7,356 nucleotides of DNA from an uncultured Clostridia bacterium (GCA_934746185.1 CAKVEY010000045.1:1-7356); one strand, 5' to 3'. Shown: positions 1-6,935, numbered from the stretch's first letter. A program made the numbers and translations. Notes: generated by a model from the letters alone, not told the origin.

Positions 1-611
1 TCTTTGGTTAATTCTAAAATTTCGGGATTTACTAAAAATTCGTTTGCTAATAGTTTAACTTTATCGTTAAATGTTGCACTTAACATAAAAGTTTGTTTTA
101 TTCTTGGACACGCCTTTTCAATTTTTTTAATATCTTCTATAAATCCCATATCTAGCATAACATCAGCTTCATCTAAAACTAAATATTTTAATTTATGAAG
201 TTTTAAGGTTCGCCTTTCTAAATGGTCAAGTAATCGTCCAGTCGTGCCAACCACAATGTTTGCCGTTTTTAAATTTAGTCGTTGTCGTGTAAAATCACTG
301 CCACCTGTAATTGAAACGACATTTAAGTTTAGTGGTTTTGCAAATTCTTTTACCACTTCTTTAATTTGCAAAACTAATTCCTTAGTAGGAGCAACAATTA
401 ATGCACCTATTCCGTCATTTGATAAATTGTTTAATATTGATAATGTATAAGCAAGAGTTTTTCCACTTCCTGTTTCGCTTTTTGCTAAAATATCTTTATT
501 TTGAAGAGCCAAAGGAATAAACTTTTCTTGTACAATAGTCGTAGTTAAAAACCCCTTTAACAAAAGAGTTGATTTTAAGTTATCGTTTATTTTTAAATCT
601 TTAAATTCCAT
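1..611 (-). CDS. DEAD-box ATP-dependent RNA helicase, N-terminal part (runs off left edge)
   Basis: The minus-strand frame from ATG at 611 stays open for 203 codons to the window edge. It covers most of RecA-like domain 1 of a DEAD-box helicase, which unwinds short RNA duplexes using ATP in ribosome assembly or mRNA turnover. Visible motifs in order: Q-motif region GF(20-21) with Gln28 and IP(32-33); motif I SETGSGKT (45-52); motif Ia PTKEL (75-79); GG (103-104); motif Ib TTGR (123-126); motif II DEAD (147-150); motif III SAT (178-180). Domain 2 and any C-terminal extension lie outside the window, so the subfamily (CshA, CshB, DbpA or other) cannot be named. Two motifs differ from consensus: PTKEL for PTREL and TTGR for TPGR. 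An AAGG sequence lies 6 bases before the ATG. The family call is firm; the exact role is unknown. Confidence 0.93.
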   Translation of the reverse strand, partial: MEFKDLKINDNLKSTLLLKGFLTTTIVQEKFIPLALQNKDILAKSETGSGKTLAYTLSILNNLSNDGIGALIVAPTKELVLQIKEVVKEFAKPLNLNVVSITGGSDFTRQRLNLKTANIVVGTTGRLLDHLERRTLKLHKLKYLVLDEADVMLDMGFIEDIKKIEKACPRIKQTFMLSATFNDKVKLLANEFLVNPEILELTK

Positions 612-960
612 ATTGTACCTTCAATTTTATAAATTTGTGTTTTCAATTTGTGTTTTTGTATAATGTAATTATATTTTAAAAAGAATTTTATCTATTATTT
701 TTATATAAAAGTTTTTATTAAATTTTGTATTTTATATTTCTATGATTTTATTTTTAATGATAATATATGTTTTTTTAAATAATTTGAATTTTAATTTTTA
801 TATGTGCATATTTAATAAATTTGATATTAGTTTTTTAATTTTAAATTTAATATAAATTAATTTTATAAAATTATATCAATTTCGCTTTTTAATTATTTAA
901 TTAGTTAGTTTATTATAATATTTACAATTATATTTTTGTCAAATTTACACAAAATATATT
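612..960. other. AT-rich intergenic region between divergent genes
   Basis: This gap of about 350 bases is almost entirely A and T, and I find no convincing gene in it. It separates the minus-strand helicase from the plus-strand small ORF at 961, so it should hold both promoters. On the plus strand there is a TATAAT at 659-664 with TTGTGT at 635-640 (18-base spacer), and another TATAAT at 914-919 without a good -35. On the minus strand a TATAAT reads at 673-668, also without a good -35. In sequence this AT-rich such matches are expected by chance, so none is called as a promoter. Confidence 0.5.
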
Positions 961-1197
<237 letters not shown>

Positions 1198-1223
1198 AAC
1201 TAAAATAAAGTTAATTTAATTTA

Positions 1224-1826
1224 TTAAAAGTCAACATATAAATCTTTTTCTTTTTTTACGGTTGTTTGTTCGCCGTGTCCTGCCAAAATTGTTATGTTAT
1301 CGTTTAATTTAAACAAAACTTCTTTTAAAGAATATCTTAAATCTTCTAAATTGCCCGAATACAAATCTATTCTACCATAATTTGCACCAGCAAAAATCAA
1401 ATCACCACTAAAAAGAAAATCATCTAATAAGAAGCTAACACTACCTTTTGTATGCCCCGGAGTTTCTAACACTTTAATTTTTAAACCGATTAAATTTAAT
1501 TCGTCATTATTTTTAACATAAAAATCTGCTTTAAAACTTTTAGTGCGTTCTAAAAAATAATACCCCGAAGTTTTTTCGATAATATCACTATCGAACTTAC
1601 TCATATAAACGGGAATACCATTTTTTTGCAATCTGTGCACTGCACCTACGTGGTCAAAATGCCCGTGAGTTACTAAAATTGCTTTAACTTTAAAATGATT
1701 TTGTTTTATATATTCTGTTATTTTCATATACTCATTTGCTGGGTCTATTATAATAACTTCGCCGTTATTTTCAATAAAATAGCAATTTGTTTGGAGTTTT
1801 CCTAACACAATTTTACTGATTACCAT
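1224..1826 (-). CDS. Metallo-beta-lactamase-fold hydrolase (glyoxalase II-like)
   Basis: This 200-residue cytoplasmic protein belongs to the MBL-fold hydrolases of the hydroxyacylglutathione-hydrolase-like type, which use a two-metal centre to hydrolyse thioesters or related bonds. The metal-binding set is complete: HGHFDH at 54-59 (His54, His56, Asp58, His59), His125 in PGHTKGS (123-129), Asp142 in SGD, and His184 in AGHGE. The N-terminal TNCY (13-16) and IDPA (27-30) motifs are typical of the family. About 200 residues fits the short bacterial members that lack the glutathione-binding C-terminal domain of true GloB, so the physiological substrate cannot be read from sequence. The start is fixed by AGGAG four bases before the ATG. 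That AGGAG overlaps the TAG stop of the upstream ABC-F gene, with 8 bases between the CDSs, so translation is probably coupled. Confidence 0.9.
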   Translation of the reverse strand: MVISKIVLGKLQTNCYFIENNGEVIIIDPANEYMKITEYIKQNHFKVKAILVTHGHFDHVGAVHRLQKNGIPVYMSKFDSDIIEKTSGYYFLERTKSFKADFYVKNNDELNLIGLKIKVLETPGHTKGSVSFLLDDFLFSGDLIFAGANYGRIDLYSGNLEDLRYSLKEVLFKLNDNITILAGHGEQTTVKKEKDLYVDF

Positions 1827-1834
1827 AAAAACTC

Positions 1835-3406
1835 CTAATTTTTAGAAATATATTCGTCATAAGAAATTTGTTTATCAAATTCCTTTTTATTATTGTTTAT
1901 TACTATAATTCGGTTTGCAACAGTACTTAAAATTTCTTGGTCCGAAGTAGTAAATAAAATGCAACCTTTAAAATTTTTCATACCATTATTAAGTGATTGA
2001 ATACTCTCTAAGTCTAAATGAGCAATAGGTTCATCCATAATTAAAACATTGCCACCTTCTAGCATCATTTTAGAAAACATACATCTAACTTTTTCGCCAC
2101 CAGATAAAACTTTGGCTTGTTTTATAGCTTCTTCACCTGAAAATAGCATTCTTCCTAACCAACTACGAAGATAAGTTATATCTTTTTCTTTACTAAATTG
2201 GCTTAACCAGTCAGTTAGCATTAAGTCGTTGTTAAATAGGTCGTCATAATTCTTTGGAAGATATGAATATGTTATTGTTTTACCCCATTTAACTTGACCT
2301 ATAAAATCGGTGTCTTTACCAGATAAAATATCAAACAATGCAGAAATTGTTGTACTTTGTTCACTGAAAAAGGCTACTTTTTCTCCTTTTAAAATTGTGA
2401 AACTTAAATTTTCAAAAACACCTTTTTTTGTTAGTTTTTCAACAGACAAAACTTCGTTACCTATTTCTCGCTCAAATTTAAAATCTATATAAGGATAACG
2501 CCTACTACTTGGTTTTATATCTTCAATAGTTAATTTTTCAAGTTCCTTTTTTCTCGATGTTGCTTGTTTACTTTTACTTGCGTTCGCACTAAAACGAGCA
2601 ATAAATTCTTGCAATTCTTTTGCTCTTGCTTCGGCTTTTTTATTTGCTTCTTTTTGTTGACGCAAAATTAATTGGCTTGATTCGTACCAGAAATCATAGT
2701 TTCCTACAAACATTGTTATTTTGCCGTAATCAACATCGCAAATATGTGTGCATACTTTGTTTAAAAAATGACGGTTATGCGATACTGTTATAATTGTATT
2801 TGGATAATCAACTAAATAATCTTCTAACCAATTGATTGTTTTTGCATCTAGGTTGTTAGTTGGTTCGTCTAAAATTAAAACATCTGGGTTAAAAAATAAC
2901 GCTTGTGCTAACAAAACTTTAACTTTTATTTTGCTATCTAAATTGCCCATAAGTTCGTCAAAATACTTACGGTCAACACCAATGTTATCTAACAAAGTTT
3001 CGGCTTCGCCATCGGCTTCCCAACCATTAAGGTCTAAAAATTCTTGTTCTAATTCGCCTGCTTTTATGCCGTCAGCATCAGTGAAATCTTCTTTTGCATA
3101 TAATGCATCTTTTTCTTGCATAATTTCAACTAATCGTTTATGGCCAAGTAACACAGTTTCTTTAACTGTTTTATCGTTAAAAGCGTTTTGATTTTGTTGA
3201 AGAACACTCATACGCTCGTTTTTATCTAAAACAATCTCACCTTTTGTGGTTTCAATTTCGCCACTAAGTAATTTTAGAAATGTGCTTTTACCTGCTCCGT
3301 TTGCACCTATTATTCCGTAACAATTACCTTTTGTGAATTTTAAATTTACATCTTGAAATAACTTTTTATTTCCTACGATTAAAGTAACATCTATTGCTTG
3401 TATCAT
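1835..3406 (-). CDS. ABC-F family ATPase, YbiT/YkpA-like, with one degenerate ATP site
   Basis: This 523-residue protein has two ABC ATPase domains and no membrane segments, the ABC-F layout whose members act on the ribosome near the tRNA exit site. NBD1 has Walker A GANGAGKST (34-42), Walker B VLILDEP (176-182), NNLD (184-187) and H-loop SHNRHFL (209-215). The linker (about 240-292) carries the FSANASKSKQATSR block (272-285) that I recall from E. coli YbiT and Bacillus YkpA. NBD2 has signature LSGGEKVR (434-441) and Walker B VLIMDEP (454-460). The NBD1 signature is LDSK (156-159) instead of LSGG; the NBD2 Walker A position reads SEQSTTISA (348-356) with no Gly-Lys-Thr/Ser; the NBD2 H-loop reads TSDQE without His. 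A TTG at 3436 would extend the frame by ten codons, but it lies against the -10 box. The ATG at 3406 has AGGGAG seven bases upstream and is the better start. It is first in an operon with the MBL hydrolase. Confidence 0.93.
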   Translation of the reverse strand: MIQAIDVTLIVGNKKLFQDVNLKFTKGNCYGIIGANGAGKSTFLKLLSGEIETTKGEIVLDKNERMSVLQQNQNAFNDKTVKETVLLGHKRLVEIMQEKDALYAKEDFTDADGIKAGELEQEFLDLNGWEADGEAETLLDNIGVDRKYFDELMGNLDSKIKVKVLLAQALFFNPDVLILDEPTNNLDAKTINWLEDYLVDYPNTIITVSHNRHFLNKVCTHICDVDYGKITMFVGNYDFWYESSQLILRQQKEANKKAEARAKELQEFIARFSANASKSKQATSRKKELEKLTIEDIKPSSRRYPYIDFKFEREIGNEVLSVEKLTKKGVFENLSFTILKGEKVAFFSEQSTTISALFDILSGKDTDFIGQVKWGKTITYSYLPKNYDDLFNNDLMLTDWLSQFSKEKDITYLRSWLGRMLFSGEEAIKQAKVLSGGEKVRCMFSKMMLEGGNVLIMDEPIAHLDLESIQSLNNGMKNFKGCILFTTSDQEILSTVANRIIVINNNKKEFDKQISYDEYISKN

Positions 3407-3426
3407 ATAATTTCTCCCTATAAAAT

Positions 3427-3455
3427 AGTATAACAAAAAAAATTGTTAAAGTCAA
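3427..3455 (-). promoter_or_regulatory. Sigma-A promoter of the ABC-F/MBL operon
   Basis: On the minus strand TTGACT (3455-3450) and TATACT (3432-3427) are separated by exactly 17 bases. Transcription should start near 3420, leaving a leader of about 14 bases that contains the AGGGAG of the ABC-F gene. This placement excludes an upstream TTG start at 3436. Confidence 0.85.
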
Positions 3456-3461
3456 CGGCTA

Positions 3462-3540
3462 GTTAAGTTTTCACTATGTGAAAAGTGAAGTTTGCACTAT
3501 CGTGCAAGTGAAGTTTTTTCGTTACACGAAAAAGTGAAAG
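3462..3540. repeat. Tandem array of three short hairpins with constant GTGAAG linker
   Basis: The unit is a 6-base linker followed by a perfect small hairpin, repeated at 23, 23 and 26 bases. Linkers: GTTAAG (3462-3467, diverged), GTGAAG (3485-3490), GTGAAG (3508-3513), GTGAAA (3534-3539). Hairpins: TTTTCAC/GTGAAAA with loop TAT (3468-3484); TTGCAC/GTGCAA with loop TATC (3492-3507); TTTTTCGT/ACGAAAAA with loop TAC (3515-3533). Stem sequences differ from unit to unit while self-complementarity is kept and the linker stays nearly constant. The array lies between the divergent ABC-F and fibre-like genes, just upstream of the ABC-F -35 box. Function is unknown; it could be a dispersed repeat, an RNA element or a protein-binding array. 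Confidence 0.85.
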
Positions 3541-3647
3541 ATTTGACCATTAAAAAACATCTTATTTTTTTAAAAATGTGGCACAAAAACTTTATTTTGA
3601 GAAATTTGTTTGTTAAACTTGTGAAAAATTAATTTTTAGGAGCGAAA

Positions 3648-5660
3648 ATGGAATTAGAACAGAGTTTAGACTTAACTTATGTTAAGTTAGAAGAAATGAA
3701 AAAAAAGTTAGATGAATTAGATGAAAATGTTGAAAGTGTTTATGAAGGTGTTAACGGCGAAACACTTAATACAATAAATTCAAAAGTAGATAGCGTAACT
3801 AATGTTACTAATACAATTAAAACTAATATTGATAATCTGCAAGGTGATGTTAGTGAAATTAAAGAAAATGCTAATAACAATTCTAACATAAATGAAATTA
3901 AAACTAATGTTGACGATATTAAAACTAGTGTTGAAACTATTAAAACAAGTAGCGAAAATTTAGGCACTATTAAAGACGATGTTACAAATATTAAGGGCAA
4001 TGTAAACACAATTAACACTAATTCTGGCACAATTAAAACTGATGTGGAAAGTGTTAAAAGCATAGTTGAAAATCTTCAAACAGATTTAGATAATTTAGAC
4101 ACAAAATCAACTAATATTAAAACTAATGTCGATAATATTATTACTAATAATACATCTATATCTAATAAAGTAGACGGAATTGACGAAAAGATAGACGAAA
4201 TAAAAACAAAAGTTGAAAATTCGAGCACCCCAGAAGATATGGCAACTAACACTGAACTTAGCAACAAAACTAATCAAATTATTGGAACTAGCGATGTTGA
4301 TTTGACCAAAATTTACGACAAAATTGATGAAATGACTAATTATTTAGGCAAAAACCCAGTGCCTTTACCTTTTGATGACGACCCATACAAACTTAATGAA
4401 GAATTTACAGGCTATAATAGTGCAGAAACTTATAGAACTAGTGATTCGTTTGAATGTATTACACCATATTTAATTAATGGAGATAATGGCAATGGCTATT
4501 ATTACATAACTTGCTTTGGTGTTTACTGCGAAGATAATACTTACACCGTTAAATTTACTGCTGATGTTGAAGTTCCACAAGTTATGAAAATAGAAGTTAT
4601 TCAACAAGGCAACTACTTAAATGATACAAAAAATATATTTTTAAATTTAACTGCTGGAAGAAATTTAATTAATGAAACTATGACTTTTACTAAAAGAGAA
4701 GACAATTATATAAGAATTAGATTTACTATGGCTAATGCAAAAGTAAATAGCTTTAAGGTTGAACTTTTTGGCAAAAATGCTAGTATTACTACTAAACCAT
4801 ATAAATATAAAGTTTTTTGCAAAAATGATAAAATTTTAATTTCTAAATTAAAAGATCATTGTGGTTATTACTTAGAACTAAAAACTAATGAATTAAGCCC
4901 AGAAGATTTAAAGAAAAAATATGAACTTGCTTATAATAATGTAAAAGATTTTCAAGCAGTTTATGGAACATATTATTTTTCAACTTCTACATTAACTAAT
5001 ACATTTACTAAAATTATCTGCAAAGATTTTATAACCTTAGATGGTTATAATAAAATGCAAACTGAAACTGGTGATATAATTGATGCTTATAGTGCTGGAA
5101 TAGCGTTAAACTGCTCTTGCATAGATAAAGCTAGTTATGTATCATTTTCTCGAAGTTTTTTACTTTGCTTAGGAAGTGATGGTAAATATAAATATTCTGG
5201 TATTACAAACTCTTTTTATGGGGTAACAGACTTAACGCAAATAGAAAGTTTAATTAATAAGGCGTTTAGACCAGCGCCCGTTAATGATATGTACGACTTA
5301 GTTTTCGTGCGTGGTTATGATTGGAGCACAATTGTAAGAAAAACTGATGGAACAAATGTTTTATATTTAGATTATAAAGATGATTCTGTTACACTAGATT
5401 TAGGCTTTGGAGAAAATGTTACAGCATATTATGAAAAAAATAACCGAAATTGTATTAACGTTTATATGAAAGTAGGTACAAAAATGGTTAAAAAGGTAGT
5501 TAATATAACTGAAACTACCGATGAAGAAAATGTTACAACAAAAAGCGCTGAAATAGTTTCACAAAATGTAATAGGAACTTATGATTTTTACTACGAAACA
5601 CCTAGTAATTGTTACTTTGTGGTTAAAGACGATGAATTATATTTATTTAAAAACGCATAA
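3648..5660 (+). CDS. Coiled-coil fibre-like protein with unrecognised beta-rich C-terminal region
   Basis: This 670-residue protein has two parts. Residues 1-235 are rich in Asn, Asp, Lys, Thr and Ile. From residue 81 to 189 a 3-4 heptad register runs unbroken (for example Ile81, Ile84, Val88, Ile91, Val95, Ile98, then Ile108, Val112, Ile115 and on to Val189), with polar core positions at Ser102, Ser126, Ser154 and Asn168. A similar stretch covers 57-71, with a register break near the Asn run at 75-80. This is a long parallel coiled coil, probably a trimer as in phage fibres or adhesin stalks. After PVPLPFDDDP (237-246) comes a beta-rich region (about 250-670) that holds all eleven cysteines; residues 250-375 could be a jelly-roll binding domain and 380-670 is unassigned. 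I see no signal peptide, membrane segment or sorting motif. AGGAG lies five bases before the ATG; no strong promoter is visible. No phage genes are nearby. Function is unknown. Confidence 0.85.
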   Translation: MELEQSLDLTYVKLEEMKKKLDELDENVESVYEGVNGETLNTINSKVDSVTNVTNTIKTNIDNLQGDVSEIKENANNNSNINEIKTNVDDIKTSVETIKTSSENLGTIKDDVTNIKGNVNTINTNSGTIKTDVESVKSIVENLQTDLDNLDTKSTNIKTNVDNIITNNTSISNKVDGIDEKIDEIKTKVENSSTPEDMATNTELSNKTNQIIGTSDVDLTKIYDKIDEMTNYLGKNPVPLPFDDDPYKLNEEFTGYNSAETYRTSDSFECITPYLINGDNGNGYYYITCFGVYCEDNTYTVKFTADVEVPQVMKIEVIQQGNYLNDTKNIFLNLTAGRNLINETMTFTKREDNYIRIRFTMANAKVNSFKVELFGKNASITTKPYKYKVFCKNDKILISKLKDHCGYYLELKTNELSPEDLKKKYELAYNNVKDFQAVYGTYYFSTSTLTNTFTKIICKDFITLDGYNKMQTETGDIIDAYSAGIALNCSCIDKASYVSFSRSFLLCLGSDGKYKYSGITNSFYGVTDLTQIESLINKAFRPAPVNDMYDLVFVRGYDWSTIVRKTDGTNVLYLDYKDDSVTLDLGFGENVTAYYEKNNRNCINVYMKVGTKMVKKVVNITETTDEENVTTKSAEIVSQNVIGTYDFYYETPSNCYFVVKDDELYLFKNA

Positions 5661-5686
5661 AAAAAGAGAGTTAAAACTCTCTTTTT
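5661..5686. terminator. Bidirectional intrinsic terminator between convergent genes
   Basis: AAAAAGAGAGT (5661-5671) and ACTCTCTTTTT (5676-5686) form an 11-bp stem around a TAAA loop, starting directly after the TAA stop of the fibre-like gene. The T tract on one strand and the A tract on the other let it serve both that gene and the minus-strand TasA-like gene ending at 5708. Confidence 0.92.
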
Positions 5687-5707
5687 ATGTAATTGAATTA
5701 CTCAATA

Positions 5708-6244
5708 CTAAGCTAATAAAGCGAAAGCGTCTTTAGCACTAGCAGCAGTGTTAGCTTTTTGTAATGCTTCAACTGTGAATGAAAGAGTAACAGTTTTACC
5801 TTGTGCTTCGTTATCTACTGTAGTAGCAACTGAACCATTGATAGCAACTGTTAAATCTGTAGCAGCAGCAGTTTCAGCATATACCCAACCATCTGCTTCA
5901 GCACCAGTTAATGCTAATGTAACATTAGCAGCACCATCACCTGAAACTGCAACTTTATAACGAATATAAGCAGCAGAATCACCAGTGTAGTTAACTACTA
6001 GGTTACCAGCTAATTTTGAACCTGGCATTAATTTAACATTTTCAGTATCAATTGTATTGCTTACAGCAACTGTTTCTTCAACTTTAGCAATTTTAACTGT
6101 ACCGAATGTTAATGTTTTATCATCAGTTTTGCCGTTAGCAGTGAACCAAGCGCCAGTAGCAGCTAAAACGATAGAAGCAACTAGTAATACAGCCATAACA
6201 ACTAAAGCGATAATACTTTTGCTATTCTTTTTAGAATTTGTCAT
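5708..6244 (-). CDS. TasA/camelysin-like secreted protein with SipW-type signal sequence
   Basis: This 178-residue protein starts with a basic n-region (KKNSK, 5-9), a hydrophobic segment (about 11-29) and then TGAWFTANG (30-38). That is the arrangement of SipW-dependent signal sequences in TasA- and camelysin-type proteins, with cleavage expected near residues 28-32. The mature part is Ala/Thr/Val-rich, has no cysteine and looks all-beta. LMPGSKLAGN (72-81), then NYTGDSAAYIRYKV (85-98), fits the PG...N.G.....V pattern of that family. It has no LPXTG motif and no C-terminal membrane segment, so it is probably a secreted fibre or matrix subunit. Codon use differs from neighbours (CGT for Arg, frequent AAC, TTC and ATC), which together with a near-consensus promoter and an AAGGAG site ten bases before the ATG suggests high expression. 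No SipW-like peptidase is in the window. Family membership is likely but divergent. Confidence 0.82.
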   Translation of the reverse strand: MTNSKKNSKSIIALVVMAVLLVASIVLAATGAWFTANGKTDDKTLTFGTVKIAKVEETVAVSNTIDTENVKLMPGSKLAGNLVVNYTGDSAAYIRYKVAVSGDGAANVTLALTGAEADGWVYAETAAATDLTVAINGSVATTVDNEAQGKTVTLSFTVEALQKANTAASAKDAFALLA

Positions 6245-6395
6245 AATTCTTTTTCTCCTTTTTAAAATTAAATTTTATTTTTTATTTATGTAAACACCTT
6301 GCCGTAGCGAGATGTAAACACCTTTATATGTTGGGATTTTATTCCCTTAACTTTGCCTACCAGTGAGTAGGTATTTTTTGTTTATTTAGTTTACA
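6245..6395 (-). promoter_or_regulatory. Long structured 5' leader of the TasA-like gene
   Basis: Transcription from the promoter at 6402-6430 should begin near 6395, giving about 150 nt before the ATG. On the minus strand the leader holds a CCTAC/GTAGG hairpin (6371-6356), a weaker GGGA/TCCC hairpin (6346-6333), a CUCGC-UACG-GCAAG hairpin with a UNCG-type loop and one mismatch (6311-6298), and two copies of AAGGTGTTTACAT. A U/A-rich stretch and AAGGAG follow. The predicted 5' end (AUGUAAAC, 6396-6389) is complementary to GUUUACAU in either repeat. It may stabilise the message or regulate it; no known riboswitch class was recognised. Confidence 0.55.
6288..6324. repeat. Two direct copies of ATGTAAACACCTT flanking a small hairpin
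   Basis: Perfect 13-base copies lie at 6288-6300 and 6312-6324, separated by 11 bases that with the edges of the repeats form a small hairpin. Both are inside the leader of the TasA-like gene. Confidence 0.93.
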
Positions 6396-6401
6396 TAGAT
6401 A

Positions 6402-6430
6402 AGTATAAAGATTATTTTATATTATGTCAA
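6402..6430 (-). promoter_or_regulatory. Strong sigma-A promoter of the TasA-like gene
   Basis: On the minus strand a perfect TTGACA (6430-6425) and TATACT (6407-6402) are spaced by 17 bases. This is the closest match to consensus in the window and agrees with the optimised codon use of the downstream gene. Confidence 0.9.
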
Positions 6431-6682
6431 ACAAATTTCGACAAGTTTTTAAAATTTTTTTAAAATTATTTTTTAACTTTTATATAGAATTAAGATTAAT
6501 TTAAAGTTAAATTAAACTAAAGCATTATGTTATAGCAAAATTAAAATTTTACCAAAGCAAAGAGCCTTACTAAAATAAAACTATGCTTTTAACTAAGTTA
6601 AAAATTATAAAAATATTTATACTAATATGTACTTTTAAGTCAGGTTTTTTCCTAACTGATATTATAATAGCACTATAAAAAA

Positions 6683-6746
6683 AATAAGGCAAACGATTTA
6701 ACAAAGTTTTTAAAAAAAAATTTTGAAAAAAATTTTTGCCATTATT
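6683..6746. repeat. Imperfect inverted repeat around an A/T-tract core
   Basis: AATAAGGCAAA (6683-6693) is complementary to TTTGCCATTATT (6735-6746) apart from one extra base. The enclosed 40 bases are mainly runs of A and T. It could fold into a cruciform or a transcript stem; no function can be assigned. Confidence 0.5.
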
Positions 6747-6769
6747 TATAGTAAATTACTTTAGTTTTT

Positions 6770-6841
6770 AACTATAACTATAACTATAACTATAACTATA
6801 ACTATAACTATAACTATAACTTTAACTATAACTTTAACTAT
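6770..6841. repeat. Hexanucleotide tandem array, 12 copies of AACTAT/AACTTT
   Basis: Twelve contiguous hexamers fill this stretch in perfect phase. Copies 1-8, 10 and 12 are AACTAT; copies 9 and 11 are AACTTT. The last four copies therefore alternate two variants, as slippage of a 12-base unit would produce. Confidence 0.97.
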
Positions 6842-6890
6842 AATATCTATATCATATTATATCTATTTATATTTCTATTTCTATTTCTAT
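6842..6890. repeat. Degenerate hexamer tract ending in (ATTTCT)3
   Basis: Directly after the AACTAT array comes a loosely hexameric ATCTAT/ATTTAT-like tract, ending in three perfect ATTTCT copies at 6871-6888. It extends the low-complexity block with a different unit. Confidence 0.7.
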
Positions 6891-6935
6891 AAATGTAAAT
6901 ATGATTGCGATTATGTAAATACAATTATAAAATGT

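Noticed and set aside
4..450. Two plus-strand open frames of 64 and 68 codons
   Set aside because: The minus strand here encodes a DEAD-box helicase with motifs in correct order, so these are shadows.
2832..3191. Plus-strand open frame of 119 codons
   Set aside because: It lies fully inside the ABC-F gene on the opposite strand, and that gene has strong family motifs. It is a shadow frame.
3434..3436. TTG start extending the ABC-F protein by ten residues
   Set aside because: It lies directly against the -10 element of the operon promoter, so it would not be on the mRNA. The ATG at 3406 has a good AGGGAG.
3462..3540. CRISPR array
   Set aside because: The constant part is only six bases, the variable part is self-complementary and the units are far too short; no cas genes are present.
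3579..3595. Sigma-54-like -24 element (TGGCAC)
   Set aside because: The matching -12 position reads CTTTA and lacks the required TTGC, so it is a chance match.
3740..4267. Minus-strand open frames of 107 and 63 codons opposite the coiled-coil gene
   Set aside because: They are mirror images of the heptad-repeat coding sequence; the regular Leu/Val/Ser composition simply reflects antisense Asn/Asp/Lys/Thr/Ile codons. No ribosome binding site supports them.
3648..5660. Prophage remnant
   Set aside because: The fibre-like protein alone is not enough: no capsid, tail, lysis, integrase or attachment-site features are seen, and the neighbours are housekeeping genes.
5748..6293. Plus-strand open frames of 70 and 78 codons over the TasA-like gene
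   Set aside because: They are antisense to a gene with a clear promoter, ribosome binding site and signal sequence; their Ala/Thr/Val bias mirrors the real gene.
6355..6380. Plus-strand intrinsic terminator (CCTAC/GTAGG stem followed by TATTTTTTG)
   Set aside because: No plus-strand gene or promoter leads into it. It lies in the transcribed leader of the minus-strand gene and is better read as a leader hairpin, although an antisense transcript cannot be excluded.
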